Shown: positions 58,975 to 61,448 of the stretch, one piece after another
How the letters are laid out: every line of letters starts with the position of its first letter
How positions within the stretch are numbered: the first letter of the stretch is position 1
Assembly (NCBI RefSeq): GCF_015056685.1
Contig: NZ_SVFW01000021.1
Span: forward strand, 1 to 61,448
Length of the DNA: 61,448 nt
Reading direction: 5' to 3'
Origin: Butyrivibrio sp.
GTDB lineage: Bacteria; Bacillota; Clostridia; Lachnospirales; Lachnospiraceae
Position numbers and translations under genes: made by a program
Notes under the pieces: generated by a model
What the model was told of the DNA's origin: nothing
Seen by the model: the letters and a program-made list of their open reading frames with translations, nothing else
The model's database searches: none

Positions 58975-59163
58975 ATGTCACAGGCATATAACAGAGAAGT
59001 ATACAGCGGCGGAAAGGTAAGTCTTGGCTGCACTAACGAGCCGTCACTTGCAAATGTAACACCACATAACTGCAAAACACCCTGCGTTTATGGGAAAGCA
59101 ACACCATTCTGCTTCCCATGCATGGCCAAGATCCTTGGTGAGACCAGGAGGAAAACAGCTTGA
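58975..59163 (+). CDS. Small Cys-rich, probably zinc-binding ICE protein (ICE 2 copy)
   Basis: A 62-residue protein with NCKTPCVYG and PFCFPCMAKI, the motif also found at 3204-3431. The N-terminus differs and lacks the basic extension. AGGAGG precedes the ATG. The stop overlaps the start of the next gene. Confidence 0.7.
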   Translation: MSQAYNREVYSGGKVSLGCTNEPSLANVTPHNCKTPCVYGKATPFCFPCMAKILGETRRKTA

Positions 59164-59639
59164 TAAATGAAGAAGTAGCAAAAGAGAGTATCCGGTTTGC
59201 CTTCAACATTTCAAGGCTCACCATTCATGCTCTCATCAAAGGTCTTCGTGAGGCACATAAAGTGCTGAAAGATAGCAAGGACAAGACCGGTAAGGGGCAG
59301 CAGACTGTGAAGCAGCTCATCAAGCAGGGGCAGGGTGCTACAAGTCTTGAAGTCAGTGGCGAGTCCATGAGGCAGTTCAAGAGACTCTGTAATAAGTATG
59401 GTCTGGATTTTGCCATTGTAAAGAACAAGGAGAACGATCAGGCCAGATATACAGTCTTTTTCAAGGCAAAAGACACTGATGCCATAACCCGCGTTCTGGA
59501 TGAGTACACGGCTAAGCTCATGAAGAAAGAAGCCGGGCTGGAAAAGCCCAGCACACTTAAGAGACTCCGTGAGCTCAAGGCAAGGTGCGACAAGATTCCT
59601 CATAAGAACAAGCACAGGGCAAAGGAGCAGGCACGATGA
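59160..59639 (+). CDS. PcfB-family (DUF3801) protein, ICE 2 copy
   Basis: A 159-residue homologue of 3892-4371 with the same conserved block (QTVKQLIKQGQGATSLEVSG). It starts at TTG 59160 with AGGAGG at 59147-59152, overlapping the previous stop. The stop overlaps the coupling-protein start. No 148-residue gene separates it from the Cys-rich gene, unlike in ICE 1. Confidence 0.85.
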   Translation: MINEEVAKESIRFAFNISRLTIHALIKGLREAHKVLKDSKDKTGKGQQTVKQLIKQGQGATSLEVSGESMRQFKRLCNKYGLDFAIVKNKENDQARYTVFFKAKDTDAITRVLDEYTAKLMKKEAGLEKPSTLKRLRELKARCDKIPHKNKHRAKEQAR

Positions 59640-61432
59640 AAATAACTATTGATAGAAAGACCAAAAAAATGGTCCTTCTTAACGCTCCGTATGTACTGGT
59701 AGGACTGTTCTGTACTAACCTTGGTGAGGCTTTCAGGATTGCATCAGGTAATAACCTTTCAGAGAAGATACAGGGGATGGTGATATATGGCGGCTTTTCA
59801 AAGGCTTTTGCCAATATGGCGCCAAGCCTCCATCCTTTTGATATTCTCTTTGGAGCCTGTTGCGGCGTAGGCCTGCGACTTGCTGTTTACATCAAGGGCA
59901 AGAATGCCAAGAAGTTCAGGCATAATCAGGAATATGGTTCTGCAAGGTGGGGTAAGCCCGAGGATATTGAGCCCTTTGTGGATGAGAAATTTGAAAACAA
60001 TGTGATTCTCTCTCAGACAGAGCGCATTACCATGAGCAGCAGACCATCGGAGCCAAAGTATGCCAGGAATAAAAATGTCCTGGTTGTCGGTGGTTCAGGT
60101 TCCGGTAAAACACGTTTTTTTATAAAACCGAACCTCCTGCAGATGCATAGTTCCTATGTTTTGACTGATCCGAAAGGCACTCTGATTCGAGAAGTTGGGA
60201 TGGCATTTTTGAGAAAGGGGTATAAAATAAAAGTGTTCAACACCATCAATTTCTCTAAGTCCATGAGATATAATCCGTTTGAGTACATCCATTCGGAAAA
60301 AGACATCTTGAAGCTCGTAACTACGCTGATTGCCAACACAAAAGGCGAAGGAAAAGGCGGCGATGAATTCTGGGAAAAAGCCGAGAAACTGCTGTATACT
60401 GCGCTTATCGGCTACATCTATTATGAAGCTCCCAAGGAAGAGCAGAACTTCGCTACACTACTGGAATTTCTTAATTCCATGGAAGTAAGGGAAGACGACG
60501 AGTCATTTAAAAATGCCATCGATATTATGTTTGATGAGCTCGCAGCCAAGAAGCCCGAGCACTTCGCAGTAAGGCAATATGCCAAATATCGCCTTGCGGC
60601 CGGCAAAACAGCCAAATCGATTCTTGTGAGCTGCGGTGCAAGGCTTGCTGCATTTGATATAGCAGAGCTTCGTGAGATCACCAAGTATGATGAACTGGAG
60701 CTTGATAAGATAGGAGATGAGAAGACAATCCTGTTTCTGATCATGTCAGATAATGATGCAACCTTCAATTTCCTAATATCCATGGTTTACAGCCAGCTCT
60801 TTAACCTGCTGTGCGAAAAGGCAGATGATGTCTATGGAGGAAGGCTTCCTGTTCATGTAAGATGCCTTATTGATGAGGCCTGCAACATCGGACAGATACC
60901 AAACCTTGAAAAGCTCATGGCAACAATCCGAAGCCGTGAGATATCAGCAGCCCTTGTCATTCAGGCAAAGTCGCAACTTAAGTCAATCTACAAGGATAAC
61001 GCGGACACGATTGTAGGCAATTGTGACAGTCAGATTTTCCTTGGAGGTTCGGAACAGACTACTCTCCGGGACCTTAACACCCTTTTGGGAAAGGAGACCA
61101 TTGATCTTTATACCACCGGTGAATCCAGGGGAACATCGGAGAACCACAACACCACCTATCAGAAAAAAGAGCATGATCTTATGAGTATTGATGAGCTCGC
61201 TGTTATGGATGGCAACAAATGTATTGTTCAGGTGAGAGGCGTAAGGCCTTTCTTATCTGATAAATATGATCTTACACGGCATCCCAACTATGGGCTTACA
61301 GCCGATGCAGACGAGAGGAATACCTTCAACGTACAGGATTTCCTCGATCACAAGTTAATATTGAAGCCTGGTGACAGCTACAATGTCATCAAAGTACCGG
61401 AGGAAGATAAAAGCCAGCAGAAGAGTCGCTAA
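59636..61432 (+). CDS. VirD4-like type IV coupling protein, ICE 2 copy
   Basis: A 598-residue coupling ATPase with Walker A VVGGSGSGKTR at about 148-158 and Walker B CLIDEACNIG at about 410-420. Motifs and order match the ICE 1 copy at 4368-6131, with scattered differences throughout and a different C-terminal tail. The gene ends 16 bp before the window edge, so the rest of the ICE 2 mating operon lies outside. Two separate full-length copies argue for two elements rather than a local duplication. Confidence 0.93.
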   Translation: MKITIDRKTKKMVLLNAPYVLVGLFCTNLGEAFRIASGNNLSEKIQGMVIYGGFSKAFANMAPSLHPFDILFGACCGVGLRLAVYIKGKNAKKFRHNQEYGSARWGKPEDIEPFVDEKFENNVILSQTERITMSSRPSEPKYARNKNVLVVGGSGSGKTRFFIKPNLLQMHSSYVLTDPKGTLIREVGMAFLRKGYKIKVFNTINFSKSMRYNPFEYIHSEKDILKLVTTLIANTKGEGKGGDEFWEKAEKLLYTALIGYIYYEAPKEEQNFATLLEFLNSMEVREDDESFKNAIDIMFDELAAKKPEHFAVRQYAKYRLAAGKTAKSILVSCGARLAAFDIAELREITKYDELELDKIGDEKTILFLIMSDNDATFNFLISMVYSQLFNLLCEKADDVYGGRLPVHVRCLIDEACNIGQIPNLEKLMATIRSREISAALVIQAKSQLKSIYKDNADTIVGNCDSQIFLGGSEQTTLRDLNTLLGKETIDLYTTGESRGTSENHNTTYQKKEHDLMSIDELAVMDGNKCIVQVRGVRPFLSDKYDLTRHPNYGLTADADERNTFNVQDFLDHKLILKPGDSYNVIKVPEEDKSQQKSR

Positions 61433-61448
61433 AGGGCTCATCAGCGGG

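Noticed and set aside
1..61448. CRISPR array, tRNA, rRNA or insertion sequence
   Set aside because: No regular 25-40-bp repeats with spacers, no tRNA-like cloverleaf with CCA-type ends and no transposase motifs were seen.

Overview
The window is low-GC DNA from a Gram-positive Clostridia, most likely a Lachnospiraceae (inference). Strong AGGAGG-type ribosome binding sites, some TTG/GTG starts and the conjugation families (VirD4/CD1115 type, PcfB, Maff2, CD1112-type membrane protein, PrgI, CD1110-type VirB4, NlpC/P60 protein, DUF4315, DUF4366) are typical of Tn1549/CTn-like integrative conjugative elements (ICEs) of that group. No rRNA, tRNA, CRISPR array or transposase was seen.

The layout suggests two related ICEs in tandem. 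ICE 1 fills about 1-45,000: cargo (lipoprotein, frameshifted phosphatase, 1-1,800); a promoter and attenuator-like leader (1,842-1,974); the mating operon (2,013-16,850); a nucleotidyltransferase/Nudix pair; relaxase (18,226-19,638); a candidate oriT; an MT-A70 methyltransferase; small ORFs; a large defence island (22,550 to about 38,000); regulators, an array of 11-bp iterons, excisionase-like proteins and a tyrosine integrase (43,428-44,669). ICE 2 starts near 45,000 with excisionase-like proteins, ParA, ParB and a RepA_N-type initiator. It then carries an HTH protein with a strong operator, a repeat-rich zinc/nuclease protein, a secreted protein and a 1,238-residue SF1 helicase. From 57,565 it repeats the ICE 1 leader and its first genes (DUF5688, Cys-rich small protein, PcfB, VirD4) up to the window end.

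The centrepiece is a DNA phosphorothioation cluster. dndB-dndC-dndD-dndE-dndA plus an HNH nuclease run from 30,572 to 37,660 behind a promoter whose -10 box lies inside a perfect 16-bp inverted repeat. Directly upstream is a tightly overlapping operon: a 1,084-residue protein with four RNA-polymerase-alpha-CTD-like HhH repeats plus a sigma-region-4-like HTH, an SF2 helicase with a PLD-like N-terminus, a 53-residue protein, a second DndD-like SMC ATPase and a 173-residue protein. Recognisable DptF/DptG/DptH partners are absent. The upstream operon is therefore the likely effector (restriction or replication-block) module. It may belong to, or be a bacterial variant of, the PbeABCD-type partner cassettes, but this cannot be settled without a search.

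Regulatory architecture is unusually visible. Helically phased direct repeats precede both mating-operon promoters and the integration module, both mating operons begin with stacked hairpin/terminator leaders, and several repressor-like genes have perfect inverted repeats at their promoters or ribosome binding sites. Three short genes carry apparent 1-nt contractions in homopolymer runs, which may be real frameshifts or sequence errors.
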